DNA of 64,000 bases from Rhizobium sp. SEMIA4064 (GCF_003025035.1 NZ_PYJN01000022.1:186001-250000), one strand, 5' to 3'; positions 9,500 through 18,805 are shown, numbered from the stretch's first letter. The notes: generated by a model from the sequence alone, not told the origin. Program-made: numbers and translations.

Positions 9500-10714
9500 A
9501 TGTTGGACATGCTGGTAGTGGGTGGCGGTTATGTGGGTCTCGCCGCCGCAGTCGCCGTCAAGCAGGCAGCGCCCCATCTTGACGTCATGGTCATAGAGGC
9601 CGCCCCGGAAACCGCCTGGAAGAAGGACATGCGCGCTTCGGCGATCATCGCCGCCGCCTCGAAGATGCTGGAGGTTTTCGGCATCTGGGACGAGATCAAG
9701 CCGGAAGCGGAACCGATCACCCGCATGATCGTCACCGATTCGCGCACCGGCGATCCCGTGCGCCCGGTCTTTCTCACCTTCGACGGGGAAGTGGCGGAAG
9801 GGCAGCCCTTCGCGCATATGGTCCCGAACCTCGCCATGGTCGGCGCGCTGCGTGGCGCCTGCGAACGCCTGGGGATTACGATTCGCCACGGCGTCAGCGC
9901 CACGGACTTCAAGACCGGCGACGCAAGCGTTACGCTGACGCTCTCGGACGGCAGCACACTGGAAGCAAAGCTGCTGGTCGCCTGCGACGGCGTGCGCTCC
10001 AAACTTCGCGACATGGCTGGAATCAAGACCGTAAACTGGGACTATGGCCAGTCCGGCATCGTCGTGACCGTCGAGCACGAGCGGCCGCACAATGGCTGTG
10101 CCGAGGAGCATTTCCTGCCTTCCGGCCCCTTCGCCATCCTGCCGCTGAAGAACAATCGCGCCTCGCTCGTCTGGACCGAGCGCACATCCGACGCCGACCG
10201 GCTGGTCGCCGCCGACGATCTGGTGTTCGAGGAGGAGTTGGAGCGCCGTTTCGGCCACAAGCTCGGCGCACTGCACACCGTCGGTGACCGCCGCGCCTTC
10301 CCGCTTGGCCTGACGCTCGCCCGCGCCTTCGTCGCGCCGCGCTTTGCGCTCGCCGGCGATGCCGCCCACGGCATCCACCCGATCTCCGGCCAGGGCCTCA
10401 ATCTCGGCTTCAAGGATGTTGCGGCATTGGCGGAAACCGTCGTCGAAGCAGACCGCCTTGGCCTTGATATCGGCTCGATCAACATTCTCGAACGCTACCA
10501 GACCTGGCGGCGCTTCGACACCTTCCGCATGGGGGTGACCACCGACGTGCTGAACCGACTATTCTCCAACGACATCACGCCATTGCGCGTCGCCCGCGAT
10601 TTCGGCCTCGGCCTCGTCGACCGGCTGCCGCAACTCAAATCCTTCTTTATCGGCCAAGCCGCCGGCACCGTTGCCAGGGATAATCCGCGGCTGCTGGCGG
10701 GCGAGGCTATCTGA
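9500..10714 (+). CDS. FAD-dependent ubiquinone-biosynthesis hydroxylase (UbiH/UbiF/UbiL family)
   Basis: The 404-residue flavoprotein has the N-terminal dinucleotide motif VVGGGYVGLAAA, the DG motif LLVACDGVRSKLR and the second FAD motif ALAGDAAHGIHPISGQG near residue 286, which is the UbiH/COQ6 signature. These enzymes hydroxylate the ubiquinone ring at C1, C5 or C6. Alphaproteobacteria often use one broad enzyme (UbiL) for more than one position, so the exact position is left open. The ATG at 9500 follows GGGGAAG at good spacing. It is transcribed divergently from tesB. Confidence 0.85.
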   Translation: MLDMLVVGGGYVGLAAAVAVKQAAPHLDVMVIEAAPETAWKKDMRASAIIAAASKMLEVFGIWDEIKPEAEPITRMIVTDSRTGDPVRPVFLTFDGEVAEGQPFAHMVPNLAMVGALRGACERLGITIRHGVSATDFKTGDASVTLTLSDGSTLEAKLLVACDGVRSKLRDMAGIKTVNWDYGQSGIVVTVEHERPHNGCAEEHFLPSGPFAILPLKNNRASLVWTERTSDADRLVAADDLVFEEELERRFGHKLGALHTVGDRRAFPLGLTLARAFVAPRFALAGDAAHGIHPISGQGLNLGFKDVAALAETVVEADRLGLDIGSINILERYQTWRRFDTFRMGVTTDVLNRLFSNDITPLRVARDFGLGLVDRLPQLKSFFIGQAAGTVARDNPRLLAGEAI

Positions 10715-10744
10715 GGTCCTTTTACCTTTGCCGGTAACGCCGCC

Positions 10745-10933
10745 TCAATCCTCTAAGCGCCGCGCCTCCGAGATCAGCATGATCGGAATGCCGTCACGGA
10801 TGGGATAGGCGAGCCGTGCCTTTTCCGACACCAGCTCGTTCTTTTCGCGATCGTAGCTCAGCCGTCCCTTGGTAAGGGGGCAGACGAGGAGATCGAGCAG
10901 TTTTGGGTCCACTTTGCTGACGGTGATGTCCAT
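10745..10933 (-). CDS. Trm112/UPF0434 family protein
   Basis: The 62-residue protein is a small Trm112-like fold: [13 protein letters not shown], then [17 protein letters not shown]. Bacterial relatives (YcaR/UPF0434) resemble the Trm112 methyltransferase activator; the family's two-Cys zinc knuckle is reduced here to one Cys, so metal binding is doubtful. The ribosome site AAGGGGG overlaps the stop region of the preceding Lon-N gene, 9 nt upstream, which argues for translational coupling in the thioredoxin/LonD/Trm112 operon. Confidence 0.85.
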   Translation of the reverse strand: MDITVSKVDPKLLDLLVCPLTKGRLSYDREKNELVSEKARLAYPIRDGIPIMLISEARRLED

Positions 10934-10942
10934 CGCACCCCC

Positions 10943-11602
10943 TTACTGCATGACCGAATCGGTATCGCCGAAGCGGGCGAGGACGATTTCGATGATGGCG
11001 ATGAAAGTTTCCGCCCGCGTCTTCAGGTCGGGCGCCTCCAGCAGCGCCTGCTTCTCGGCGGGATCGAAGGGCGCCATCATCGCCAGCGAATTCACCAGCG
11101 TCATATTGCTGGCGCGCTCCACGCTCTCCCAATCCGCCTCCAGCTTGTTGGCATCGAGATAAGCCCGGAAGGCCGACAGCAGCGACGACCGATCGACGCT
11201 GTCCTCTTCGTCGCGCGACTTGAGGTCGGAAATGAAGGGGGTGATGCGGAAGCTGCGGTATGGATGGTGGCCGGTGATCTCGTCCATCAGCCGGAAACGG
11301 CAGATGCCGGTCAGCGAGGTGATATAGCGGCCATCGCCCGTCTCGGCGAAGGATGTGATGCGCCCAAGGCAGCCGACATGCGAAAGATGCGGCGTTTCCG
11401 GCGGCTCACCGAGCGCCGGCTGCACGACGCCGACCAGCCGGTTGCCGGCCATCGCGGCATCGAACATCGAAAGATAGCGCGGCTCGAAGATATTGAGCGG
11501 CAATTGCCCGGTCGGCAGAAGTAGAGCGCCGGACAGAGGAAAGACAACCACCGATTCCGGCAGATCGCTTGGCTTCAAATATCTGGCATTGCCGACTTGC
11601 AT
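10943..11602 (-). CDS. Lon substrate-binding (LON-N) domain protein
   Basis: The 219-residue protein is a stand-alone Lon N-terminal domain with no ATPase or protease part: VVFPLSGALLLPTGQLPLNIFEPRY, GVVQPALGE, and a helical C-terminus. It probably binds unfolded or partner proteins, but the function of solo LON-N proteins is unsettled. The ATG at 11602 gives the usual N-terminus (MQVGNARY). It sits between the thioredoxin-TPR gene and the Trm112-like gene on the same strand. A chaperone-like thioredoxin next to a Lon-type recognition domain suggests a protein quality-control operon, which is an inference. Confidence 0.85.
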   Translation of the reverse strand: MQVGNARYLKPSDLPESVVVFPLSGALLLPTGQLPLNIFEPRYLSMFDAAMAGNRLVGVVQPALGEPPETPHLSHVGCLGRITSFAETGDGRYITSLTGICRFRLMDEITGHHPYRSFRITPFISDLKSRDEEDSVDRSSLLSAFRAYLDANKLEADWESVERASNMTLVNSLAMMAPFDPAEKQALLEAPDLKTRAETFIAIIEIVLARFGDTDSVMQ

Positions 11603-11841
11603 GATTTTCGTCCCGCTACTCACTACGCCGCTCGTTTTGAGATGCGTAAGAACGATACCCAACGGACATTGTTCCGTCACACGCCACGCCACAGGACAAT
11701 GTGAGCCCCTCTCCCGAAAACACAAGAGGATTTCCGGGCAAAACGCCGAAGCATTCCGCTTTCCTGTTCAAGCGAGGCAGGCGCTGCGCACCGGATAGAG
11801 CACCCGGTTTTCTCCCGGACACTCCCTCGAACGCACAACGC

Positions 11842-12819
11842 TTAGGAAAACAGGATCGACGAAAGCTTGCGGCGCGCGGCAATGGTCGCCGGGTCCTTCG
11901 GACCCCAAACTTCGAAGAACTGCAGCAACTGACGGCGCGCGCCATCGTCGTCAAAAGCTCGGTCGCGGCGCATGATCGTCAGCAGATGCTCGGCGGCCTC
12001 ATCACGCTTGCCCTCGACATTGCGGATCTTGGCGAGTTTGACCCGCTGCTCGTGATTGTCGGGATTGAGCACCAATTCCTGCTCGAGCGTCACGGGATCG
12101 CCGAGCTTGCGGGCTTCCTCGATCTGATCGAGCTTCTTCACCACGGCCTGGATGCCGGCATCGTTGGCAAGCGTTTCCGGCAGATCGGTCAGCGCTTCGC
12201 GCGCCCTTTGGCTCTGGCCGGCGGCAATCATGCACTCGGCCATGCCGGCCAGCGCCTTGGCATTTTCCGGATCGGCCTGCAGCACCGCGCCGAACAGCTC
12301 GGCGGCGCCATTGATATCGCCGCCAGCGAGAAGGCCGGCCGCCTCTTCCAGAATCGCTTCGATCTCCGCCGCCTGATCGCCGGCGCCGTCAGCCGGACCG
12401 CCGAGGCGATCGATGAACTGGCGAACCTGGCTTTCGGGGACAGCGCCCATGAAACCGTCGGCCGGGCGGCCGTTGACGAAGGCGATGACCGCCGGGATCG
12501 ACTGGATGCCGAGCTGACCGGGAATGGCCGGATGATCGTCGATGTTCATCTTGACCAGCTTGACGCGGCCCTTGCCCTCGTTGACGACCTTTTCCAGAAC
12601 CGGCGTGAGCTGCTTGCACGGGCCGCACCAGGGCGCCCAGAAATCCACCAGAACCGGCTGGTTGCGCGATTCCTCGATAACGTCCCGCGCGAAATTCGCC
12701 GTCGTGGTGTCCTTGATGGGCGAAGCGCCGCCGGATGCGACAGGTGCGGCACCATAGGACGCCGAAGCCGACATCTGGCCGCCGAAGGAAGCGTTATAGG
12801 GATTGTTTGAACCGCTCAT
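11842..12819 (-). CDS. thioredoxin-TPR protein, CnoX/YbbN-like
   Basis: The 325-residue protein has a short low-complexity N-terminus, a thioredoxin domain (about 45-150) with active site WAPWCGPC, then a C-terminal TPR/tetratricopeptide-like region (150-325) including ALAGMAECMIAAGQ. This is the CnoX layout, a chaperone that protects oxidised clients and hands them to GroEL or DnaK. E. coli CnoX has lost the active cysteine pair; here CGPC is intact, so redox activity is expected. GGGAGA lies 5 nt before ATG 12819. About 240 nt separate it from the LonD-like gene; I see no terminator between. Confidence 0.88.
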   Translation of the reverse strand: MSGSNNPYNASFGGQMSASASYGAAPVASGGASPIKDTTTANFARDVIEESRNQPVLVDFWAPWCGPCKQLTPVLEKVVNEGKGRVKLVKMNIDDHPAIPGQLGIQSIPAVIAFVNGRPADGFMGAVPESQVRQFIDRLGGPADGAGDQAAEIEAILEEAAGLLAGGDINGAAELFGAVLQADPENAKALAGMAECMIAAGQSQRAREALTDLPETLANDAGIQAVVKKLDQIEEARKLGDPVTLEQELVLNPDNHEQRVKLAKIRNVEGKRDEAAEHLLTIMRRDRAFDDDGARRQLLQFFEVWGPKDPATIAARRKLSSILFS

Positions 12820-12979
12820 GAGTGTCTCCCGCCTGCCGGTATCCTGGACCTTTTAAAGCATGATTCCAAAAGGAAAGAAGAAGCTTTCGGATAAAATCAC
12901 GCCCAATGGAATAGCCTGAGCGACAGGACAATTCGAAGATTAAGTCATCTCGCTCTAATCGTAGCGCTAAAATCGTATG

Positions 12980-13489
12980 TCAGCCCGTCACTTTCAAGAC
13001 TAGCGGCGTATGACCCGTCGCTTCCATGAAGCGCACGAGATCGCCGCTGCCAAGCGAGGTCGTCGCATCGTTCGACAACGGATGGCAATTGATGATGTCA
13101 TGTTCCATCAATTCGGCATCGATCACAAAGGTGACGTTGTTGCCCGTATCGTTGATCGCCCCGAAGGCCGTCACCGCGCCGGGAATGACGCCCAGATATT
13201 CTAACAGCTTTTCCGGTTTACCGAAGGAGACTTTGCTGGCCGCACCGATCAGCGTGTGCACCGTCTTCAAATCGACGTTCGCATTCTCCTCGACCGTCAG
13301 CAGGAAGAAATTGTCCTTCTTGTCCTTTACGAACAGGTTCTTCGTATGCCCGCCGGGGATTTCGTCGCGCAGCGACACCGATTCGGCAACGGTGTACACC
13401 GGCGGATGATCCTTGGTGCTATGGGCAATGCCGAGGCCATCCAGGAAACGGAGAAGATCGTCGCGGGTTTTCGGGCTGTTGTCGGTCAT
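12980..13489 (-). CDS. prolyl-tRNA deacylase-type YbaK domain protein (ProX family)
   Basis: The 169-residue protein belongs to the YbaK/ProRS-INS superfamily. It shows GIAHSTKDHPPVYTVAES, the catalytic-lysine region GGHTKNLFVKDKKDNFFLL and the GVIPGAVTAFGA loop. Members related to ProXp-ala hydrolyse mischarged Ala-tRNA(Pro) or related species in trans. The N-terminus MTDNSPKTRDDL fits ATG 13489, though no good ribosome site is visible; a frame extending to 13684 has no family similarity. It is flanked by the thioredoxin operon and a tRNA gene. Confidence 0.85.
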   Translation of the reverse strand: MTDNSPKTRDDLLRFLDGLGIAHSTKDHPPVYTVAESVSLRDEIPGGHTKNLFVKDKKDNFFLLTVEENANVDLKTVHTLIGAASKVSFGKPEKLLEYLGVIPGAVTAFGAINDTGNNVTFVIDAELMEHDIINCHPLSNDATTSLGSGDLVRFMEATGHTPLVLKVTG

Positions 13490-13733
13490 GGGGGGTCTCG
13501 CAATAAAAATGACCCGCCCCTGATACGTCGCCCGCAAATCCATTGCAATCTTCCAGACGACAAAGCCAGGCGTTCCGGGGCTTTCCGGCAGGCGACGAAA
13601 AAAATACAGATTTTTCTTCGCGACCTCGTCATTTCCCTGTTGCATTTGAAAAATGGTTAGGCCATATAGCGCCCGTCGCCGCAAGACGACGCCCAGCGGT
13701 CCAACACACTACCCCGGACGGTTGCGGATATGA

Positions 13734-13808
13734 GCGGGTGTAGCTCAGGGGTAGAGCACAACCTTGCCAAGGTTGGGGTCGAGGGTTCGAATCCCTTCGC
13801 CCGCTCCA
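13734..13808 (+). tRNA. tRNA-Gly(GCC)
   Basis: The sequence folds as a standard cloverleaf: acceptor GCGGGTG paired to CGCCCGC with one wobble, D-arm GCTC/GAGC, anticodon loop CTTGCCAAG giving GCC, T-arm GAGGG TTCGAAT CCCTT, and an encoded CCA at 13806-13808. No direct repeat of its 3' end was seen downstream, so I find no evidence of an integrated element here. Confidence 0.97.
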
Positions 13809-13913
13809 GTTTTACAAAAAATCGGTTAGTTTGGAATGGCCTTTTGGGGCCATTTGGCGTTTGCCGCGAGGCTGGTCGCTTTTCGGCAAGCGGCTTGCAG
13901 GCTGCGAATTCAT

Positions 13914-14198
13914 TCAGCCGGTGATGCGAAACCCTGTTGGCATCTCCGCGAGCGTAGTCGGTTGTTTCTCCACGCTAGAAACCGATGCGCCGGGAGGTCC
14001 ATGCCAGAAATGCTCCATCATGGTCGAAATCGCGGCATCAGGTCCGGCAATCAAAGCGGCGACGGACCCGTCCGATTCGTTGCGGACCCAGCCTGCCAAA
14101 CCGAGCCTCAACGCCTCGTTTCGCGTCCAAACACGGAAACTGACGCCCTGTACCCGACCGGTTATCCGCACCAGGGCAGTCTCATAATCATCGGACAT
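13914..14198 (-). CDS. acyP: acylphosphatase
   Basis: The 94-residue protein has the acylphosphatase alpha/beta sandwich with the phosphate loop and catalytic Arg in [16 protein letters not shown] and the catalytic Asn in [13 protein letters not shown]. It hydrolyses carboxyl-phosphate bonds such as acetyl or carbamoyl phosphate. ATG 14198 matches family length; an ATG at 14210 would add four residues. It lies about 105 nt after the tRNA-Gly gene on the opposite strand. Confidence 0.93.
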   Translation of the reverse strand: MSDDYETALVRITGRVQGVSFRVWTRNEALRLGLAGWVRNESDGSVAALIAGPDAAISTMMEHFWHGPPGASVSSVEKQPTTLAEMPTGFRITG

Positions 14199-14319
14199 AG
14201 CGACACCCATCTGGCAACAGCATTAGAATGCCAATCCGCGAAGCAGTGCGCAAGAGATGTCCAATGCCCACGAAAGCCGTCTCCGGCCGATGTCGGCGGG
14301 CCTCCTGATGGTCATCGCA

Positions 14320-15591
14320 TCAATCGGGTATGAAACTGCGCAGCGCGAAATAAGCGACTGCTCCGGTGACGATCGCAATCGCCGACGCCTGCGCCAAGGC
14401 CATGCCGTATTCCCGCGTGCCGGATGAGAAGGCCAGCGCCGCCTTCGTCACCACATTGATGACGACGGCAATGAGGATGACGTCGGCAGCTGTCTTGACG
14501 TCGATCGCCGAACCCGCAAGCCGCGCGGTTGAAAGCGTGATCGCGTCCACATCCACCAGCCCGGAGATTGCCGCCACCACGAAAAGTGCCGATGTGCCGA
14601 TATAGGCAATCGTCATTTTCGATATGAGGCTGATCAGCCCGAGCAATGCGGCGAATGAAAACACCATGCTCAATTCGAACGGGTTCTTCAGCGTAATTTC
14701 CGGCACATCCGTTGCAGCGCTGGAACGCCAGACCCAGAGGAAACCGGCAATCAGGAAGCCGATAATCGCCGGCACCAAGCCGGATGCCAGTGGCACGAGC
14801 AGGTTGAAGGAAAGGGCACTGCCGACGACCAAAACGCGGGCGAAGGACAAGGCGCCGGCAATGGCCGCCCCAGCGGCCAGATGTGCCGAGCCCTGCGGTG
14901 CCTCCTTAGAATGGCGAGCGAAGGAAAGCGTCAGCGCCGTCGAGGAGACCATTCCTCCGGCAGCACCGGCCAGCAACACGCCGCGGCTCGTGCCCGTCAC
15001 CTTGATGGCAACGTAGCCAGCAAAGGAGAGGGCGGCGATGGTAATGGTCAGCAGCCATAGAGAGAACGGGTTGAGCGCTCCCCAAGGATCAAGCGCCCTG
15101 TCCGGCAGCAACGGCAGCGCAATCACAGTCATCGCCAGCAGCACCAGCGCCGAACGCAGTTCCGGCCAGGTCAGCCCTTTAAGAAAGCCATGTAGGCTAT
15201 AGCGTGCGGCAAGAATTACCGTCGTAGCGACGCCGCCGGCTGCCGCAGTCACGATGTCGCCAACGGCAGCCAGAACCCCCAGACCGAAAACGACGAGCGC
15301 GGCAACGACCGAGGTGATGCTGTAATCCTCATCCTCCTTCGTTTCCTGCCACTTGCCGGCGATGTAGATGAGGCCGAGCAGGACGGCGATCGTGGCCGGC
15401 AGCAATGGGCCAATCATGGACTGCAATATGCCGGCTATTCCGCCAAGAAAGCCGGTGAGGCCGAACGTGCGGATGCCGGCCGTTCTGCCGCCTGCCCGAA
15501 CGTCACGCTCCTGCCAGCCTCGCTCGACGCCGACGAGCAGGCCAATCGCAAGCGCTACGCCCAGGCGTTGGAAGATTTCGGTGTGTTCCAT
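14320..15591 (-). CDS. MgtC/DUF4010 family multi-pass membrane protein
   Basis: The 423-residue protein is almost entirely hydrophobic, with about 12 helices. The first third matches the MgtC/SapB entry motif (LGVALAIGLLVGVERGWQER, then GIRTFGLTGFLGG) and the rest is DUF4010. The combination is COG3174, a family of unknown function; MgtC domains elsewhere affect magnesium starvation survival and ATP synthase, but that should not be transferred directly. The ATG at 15591 leads straight into the first helix. It is a single gene on the minus strand. Confidence 0.85.
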   Translation of the reverse strand: MEHTEIFQRLGVALAIGLLVGVERGWQERDVRAGGRTAGIRTFGLTGFLGGIAGILQSMIGPLLPATIAVLLGLIYIAGKWQETKEDEDYSITSVVAALVVFGLGVLAAVGDIVTAAAGGVATTVILAARYSLHGFLKGLTWPELRSALVLLAMTVIALPLLPDRALDPWGALNPFSLWLLTITIAALSFAGYVAIKVTGTSRGVLLAGAAGGMVSSTALTLSFARHSKEAPQGSAHLAAGAAIAGALSFARVLVVGSALSFNLLVPLASGLVPAIIGFLIAGFLWVWRSSAATDVPEITLKNPFELSMVFSFAALLGLISLISKMTIAYIGTSALFVVAAISGLVDVDAITLSTARLAGSAIDVKTAADVILIAVVINVVTKAALAFSSGTREYGMALAQASAIAIVTGAVAYFALRSFIPD

Positions 15592-15676
15592 GGCATAACG
15601 ATAGGCCAGTTACGCCCGCGCGCAATCCATCTTTGAAGAGACAACCTCGGCATAGCCATCGCCGCCCGGCGGCTAA

Positions 15677-15780
15677 GCATGTCGCGCAAAAGTGCGCAGC
15701 GGTTTTGCGATAACGACATGCGCAAAATCAAAGACCTAAAGCGCAAGGAGCGAATCCTAGAGATCGCGATGCGCTTTAGA
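15677..15780. repeat. rhizobial intergenic palindromic repeat
   Basis: GCATGTCG (15677-15684) and its complement CGACATGC (15714-15721) enclose a GC-rich core with CGCAAAA/TTTTGCG pairing. A conserved-looking tail (AAAGACCTAAAGCGC) follows and reaches the stop of the next gene. I recognise this as a common dispersed intergenic element of Rhizobium genomes; related fragments appear near 12860-12975 and 60354-60485. Confidence 0.55.
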
Positions 15781-15997
15781 AAAACAGCCGTTTCAAACTC
15801 GCTTCGTTTTTCACGCCGTGTTGATAGAAATCGATGATGGATGCGGCAAGCTCCTCGCACCGTTCGTCATCCTTGATGCCCTTTTCAACGCAGATCTGGT
15901 CGAACACGCGCTGGCAGATTTCGATATCGTCATTCTGCAACGGGATCTTACTTGCCAACACCAAACCGCGGATCATGAACTGCCCCTTAGTCGTCAT
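15776..15997 (-). CDS. conserved hypothetical small protein
   Basis: The 73-residue protein is mostly helical (IEICQRVFDQICVEKGI, ELAASIIDFYQHG) with no signal peptide or membrane helix. I recognise no domain with confidence, only the style of a conserved rhizobial hypothetical. ATG 15997 is preferred over an in-frame TTG at 16003. It sits alone between a repeat element and a secreted-protein gene. Confidence 0.6.
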   Translation of the reverse strand: MTTKGQFMIRGLVLASKIPLQNDDIEICQRVFDQICVEKGIKDDERCEELAASIIDFYQHGVKNEASLKRLFF

Positions 15998-16187
15998 AAC
16001 CAAAAAGCGCCCCGCCTGAGGAGCCTCTGGCAGGGCAATGAAGGAAATGCATGAGACTTGTTGAGTTTAGCGCAGACATGATGCGAATCAAGAAAACCGC
16101 GCGTTTAGCTTCGCAGTCGCGACAATGTGAAGAGCCGGGGTTTCGACGAACCCCGGATGTCGATCCTGCTCAAATCATGGATATGCG

Positions 16188-16451
16188 TCAGATTTCATGC
16201 AACGCGCGGGTCAAATGGCTGCGGCAATCCGACAATTTATGTGCCTTGAGGGAATCCGTTGCCAGCGTCAATTGTCTCAATGCGATTTTCTTATGGGCCG
16301 CATCGGGGATCGCGTCGGCCTTCGTCTGCGTGTCCGCGATCGTGGCCGCATTGCATTCAGCCCCTGGCTTGCTCATGGGCGAACTCGCAGCATAGAGCGG
16401 TGCAACGCTTGCTGCGAGGAAGAGGGCTGTGGCTAAAGCTGGTTTCAGCAT
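16188..16451 (-). CDS. small secreted two-Cys protein
   Basis: The 87-residue product has a clear Sec signal peptide (MLKPALATALFLAASVAPLYA) and a mature part of about 65 residues with two cysteines 43 residues apart. The helical body ends in SLKAHKLSDCRSHLTRALHE. The ATG at 16451 has GAGG about 9 nt upstream; the longer frame to 16658 is not protein-like. It resembles the proteins at 18521 and 33182 in size, signal and the C-terminal Cys-helix pattern, so the three look like distant paralogues. Function is unknown; a periplasmic location with one disulphide is likely. Confidence 0.65.
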   Translation of the reverse strand: MLKPALATALFLAASVAPLYAASSPMSKPGAECNAATIADTQTKADAIPDAAHKKIALRQLTLATDSLKAHKLSDCRSHLTRALHEI

Positions 16452-16689
16452 TTTGCTATCCTCAGGGACGGAATGTCCCGGCGACAAACGTGGCTGGCCG
16501 GTCGGTGTTCCAATGCAACGATGCGTAAAAACATCGCACCGTTCCTCGGTGGGGCGCTCCGAAGCGGGCTCCGGTGCGACAAAGTCCGGCTGCATTTTTG
16601 GGCCATGGAAACAAATGATGAAACCCAGGGAAACCAAGCGCGTTGTTTTCGATACCATCTACACGCAAAGGGCAGCGACGGACCCGGTC

Positions 16690-17055
16690 ATGAATTCTTG
16701 GGCGAAACCTCTTCTCCTCTTCGAAGTCACGCTCTTTGCCGCCGCCTCGCTTGTCCACTCCGGCGTGCTCCTTGGCAGCTATTATGCCCACACACGGGCG
16801 GCGACAGCCGAAGGGGTGATTGCGGTAGTTCTGTTTTGCGGGGTATTCGCGTGCCTTTTCCAACCGGCATGGACCCGCTCCGTGGCTCTCGCGGTCCAGA
16901 GTTTTGCCCTTTTCGCAACGCTGATCGGCGCGTTCACCATCGCCATCGGCATCGGCCCACAGACAACGGCAGACCGTGTCTTCCACCTGCTCCTGCTGCT
17001 GGTACTGATCTCAGGCTTTGTCGCCACCTTCCGATGGAACAGTCCGGTAGAATGA
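16690..17055 (+). CDS. small four-helix membrane protein, hypothetical
   Basis: From ATG 16690 the 121-residue product has four predicted membrane helices (LLLFEVTLFAAASLVHSGVL, a second AVVLFCGVFACL, a third FALFATLIGAFTIAIGI, a fourth LLLLLVLISGFVATF) and ends in a short basic tail. No family is recognised. The start is uncertain: ATGs at 16615/16618 would add a polar 25-residue extension, and ribosome sites are poor in both cases. It partly faces the small secreted gene at 16188-16451 across a divergent spacer. Confidence 0.45.
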   Translation: MNSWAKPLLLFEVTLFAAASLVHSGVLLGSYYAHTRAATAEGVIAVVLFCGVFACLFQPAWTRSVALAVQSFALFATLIGAFTIAIGIGPQTTADRVFHLLLLLVLISGFVATFRWNSPVE

Positions 17056-17196
17056 ATGCAACCAGGGCAGCGAATCTCGGTTCGACTTCGCCCGCATCAG
17101 CCACCGCGATCGCAACCCTCCAGGGTCTCAAATCAGTCTCAATTGAAGTTCAGGCCTCGACATCAGAGCCCCAGACGGATCACGGACAGAGCCTGA

Positions 17197-17838
17197 ATGA
17201 AACGATTGATGATTTTGCCGATCGCGATGCTGTCGCTTCTGCCTGTCCCGGCTCTTGCCCACCCGCATATATTCATCGACGCCAAGTTCGAGGTGGTTGC
17301 AGCACCGGACGGCTCGATCGCCGAGCTTCGCAATGTCTGGCGTTTCGACGAGGTGTTTTCCTCGTCAGTGCTGCTGGATTTCGACAAGAACGGCAACATG
17401 ACGCTGGATACCGGTGAGCTGAAGGCCGTGGGCAAGACGGTCAGGAATTCGCTTGCGCAGTACAACTACTACACAAACGTCACCAGCAACGGCAAAGCGG
17501 TCGCGATGGCGAAGCCCGAGACGATACAGGCGGACTATAAGGACAACGCCCTGATACTGACCTTTTCACTGAAACCAGAGCAGAAGACCTTCCTCAAGGG
17601 AACCACGATTTTCGGCATTTACGACACGACGCTTTATACGGCGGTCGATTTCGCCACCGATAGCGACATGGCTACCTCCGGCGAGGCATTTGCCCGCTGC
17701 AAGCGCAAAGTGGTGCGGCCCAACCCGAAAGAGATCATCGCCCAGAACCAGGCCACACTCACCAGCATGTTTTTCAACGACCCGATGGGAACGAATTATT
17801 CACAGCTCGTGGCGACGAGGCTGGAAGTCCAGTGCTGA
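17197..17838 (+). CDS. DUF1007 family periplasmic protein
   Basis: The 213-residue protein has a Sec signal peptide ending LPVPALAHP, then the DUF1007 opening HPHIFIDAKFEVVAA and the RNVWRFDEVFSS segment, with a DKNGNMTLDTGE acidic loop that resembles a calcium-binding loop. In other bacteria DUF1007 genes sit next to nickel/cobalt exporters (RcnA-like) and may be metal-handling accessories. No such transporter is adjacent here. The nearest following gene on the same strand is 700 nt away. Confidence 0.82.
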   Translation: MKRLMILPIAMLSLLPVPALAHPHIFIDAKFEVVAAPDGSIAELRNVWRFDEVFSSSVLLDFDKNGNMTLDTGELKAVGKTVRNSLAQYNYYTNVTSNGKAVAMAKPETIQADYKDNALILTFSLKPEQKTFLKGTTIFGIYDTTLYTAVDFATDSDMATSGEAFARCKRKVVRPNPKEIIAQNQATLTSMFFNDPMGTNYSQLVATRLEVQC

Positions 17839-17950
17839 GATTGCCGCTGGCCTGAGGAACCGTCCCTTTCGCCGGACTGCGTGTGCCGAAACACAATCCC
17901 CTGACCCTGTTTCGGGCTAAGGGATCATGCGCTATCACACTGCCAATGTC

Positions 17951-18208
17951 CTACATAACGGGACGGACGCTTGATACCGTTGTCTTGCCGGCTTTTGTCG
18001 TGGAATAGTTGACCCGGACCTTCTCGCCGGCCTTGAAGCGTTCCACTTCAATCTTCTCCGGCAGCCTCACGACCTTTCCGCTCATCAGCGTAATCGAGTC
18101 GCCTTTTTTGTCGACGCTCTTGATCGTATCGGTAATTCCCTTTGCAAAGGCTCCCGTCGACGACGCGACCGCAAATATTGCCGCTGCGATGATGACTGAT
18201 CTTTTCAT
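17951..18208 (-). CDS. DUF1344 family secreted protein
   Basis: The 85-residue protein has a signal peptide (MKRSVIIAAAIFAVASS to AFA) followed by a small beta-domain, GITDTIKSVDKKGDSITLMSG, VRLPEKIEVE and GEKVRVNYS. This matches DUF1344, a family of short alphaproteobacterial periplasmic proteins of unknown function. AGGA lies upstream of ATG 18208. It diverges from the small secreted gene at 18521. Confidence 0.8.
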   Translation of the reverse strand: MKRSVIIAAAIFAVASSTGAFAKGITDTIKSVDKKGDSITLMSGKVVRLPEKIEVERFKAGEKVRVNYSTTKAGKTTVSSVRPVM

Positions 18209-18520
18209 CTTCCTGATCCTTTTCGAGTTGATTCATTGTTTTGACTCAACGAGTCATTCGCGCCGTGAGAGGCGACAAATCCAACGTGAACTCGCAATTT
18301 TGCAGCGAGATTGCCTGGAACATACGGATGCGTAACCTCGCGGGCAGAGACCGCTTGGCGAGACCGAAATGACCGGCGACCGCGCCAACCTTACGAAACC
18401 GTATCCTGGCGGCAAAGCCGCCGTAGAGGCACCGCGCTAGATCGCTTGCTCACCGGCTGAGAACATTTCGCCGGTCGATCAATTTGGGCCTGCCGGCCCG
18501 CAGGAGCAAAGGAATCTTCC
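18209..18520. other. 312-nt divergent spacer
   Basis: The spacer separates the DUF1344 gene from the small secreted-protein gene. It holds a GGCCTGCCGGCC palindrome at about 18487-18498, close to the latter start, but I see no terminator, RNA gene or convincing promoter match. Confidence 0.4.
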
Positions 18521-18781
18521 ATGAAAAAGATCATCGCCGCCGCCATTCTCACCGTCATTGCAAGCATCGGCTTCGTCGTATCCGGAGCTCACGCCGCCGC
18601 CACACCCTGCGAAGAGATGTTGAAGGATATGCGCACAGCCAAGGCAACGGCCAAGCTCAGCGATGCCGATATGACAAAGGTCAACGACCTCGAAGCCAAG
18701 GCTATCGAGCGCTGCAATGCCGACGACGACACCCGCTCCGACAAGTTTCTGGCCGACGCCATGAAGATCATGGGCAAATAA
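18521..18781 (+). CDS. small secreted two-Cys protein
   Basis: The 86-residue product has a signal peptide (MKKIIAAAILTVIASIGF to AHA) and a helical mature part beginning ATPCEEMLKDM and ending ERCNADDDTRSDKFLADAMK. Two cysteines about 34 residues apart suggest a disulphide-linked helical hairpin. It is clearly similar to the protein at 33182 (C..M, LSxAD, RCxADD, AD.F..A..M). AAAGGA lies upstream of the start. It is followed 24 nt later by the COG4705 membrane protein, so both probably share a transcript. Confidence 0.72.
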   Translation: MKKIIAAAILTVIASIGFVVSGAHAAATPCEEMLKDMRTAKATAKLSDADMTKVNDLEAKAIERCNADDDTRSDKFLADAMKIMGK

Positions 18782-18805
18782 GCCGCAAACACCTGGAGAA
18801 ATCCG

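Noticed and set aside
13734..13913. Integration site at tRNA-Gly
   Set aside because: No integrase and no direct repeat of the tRNA 3' end was found in the window.
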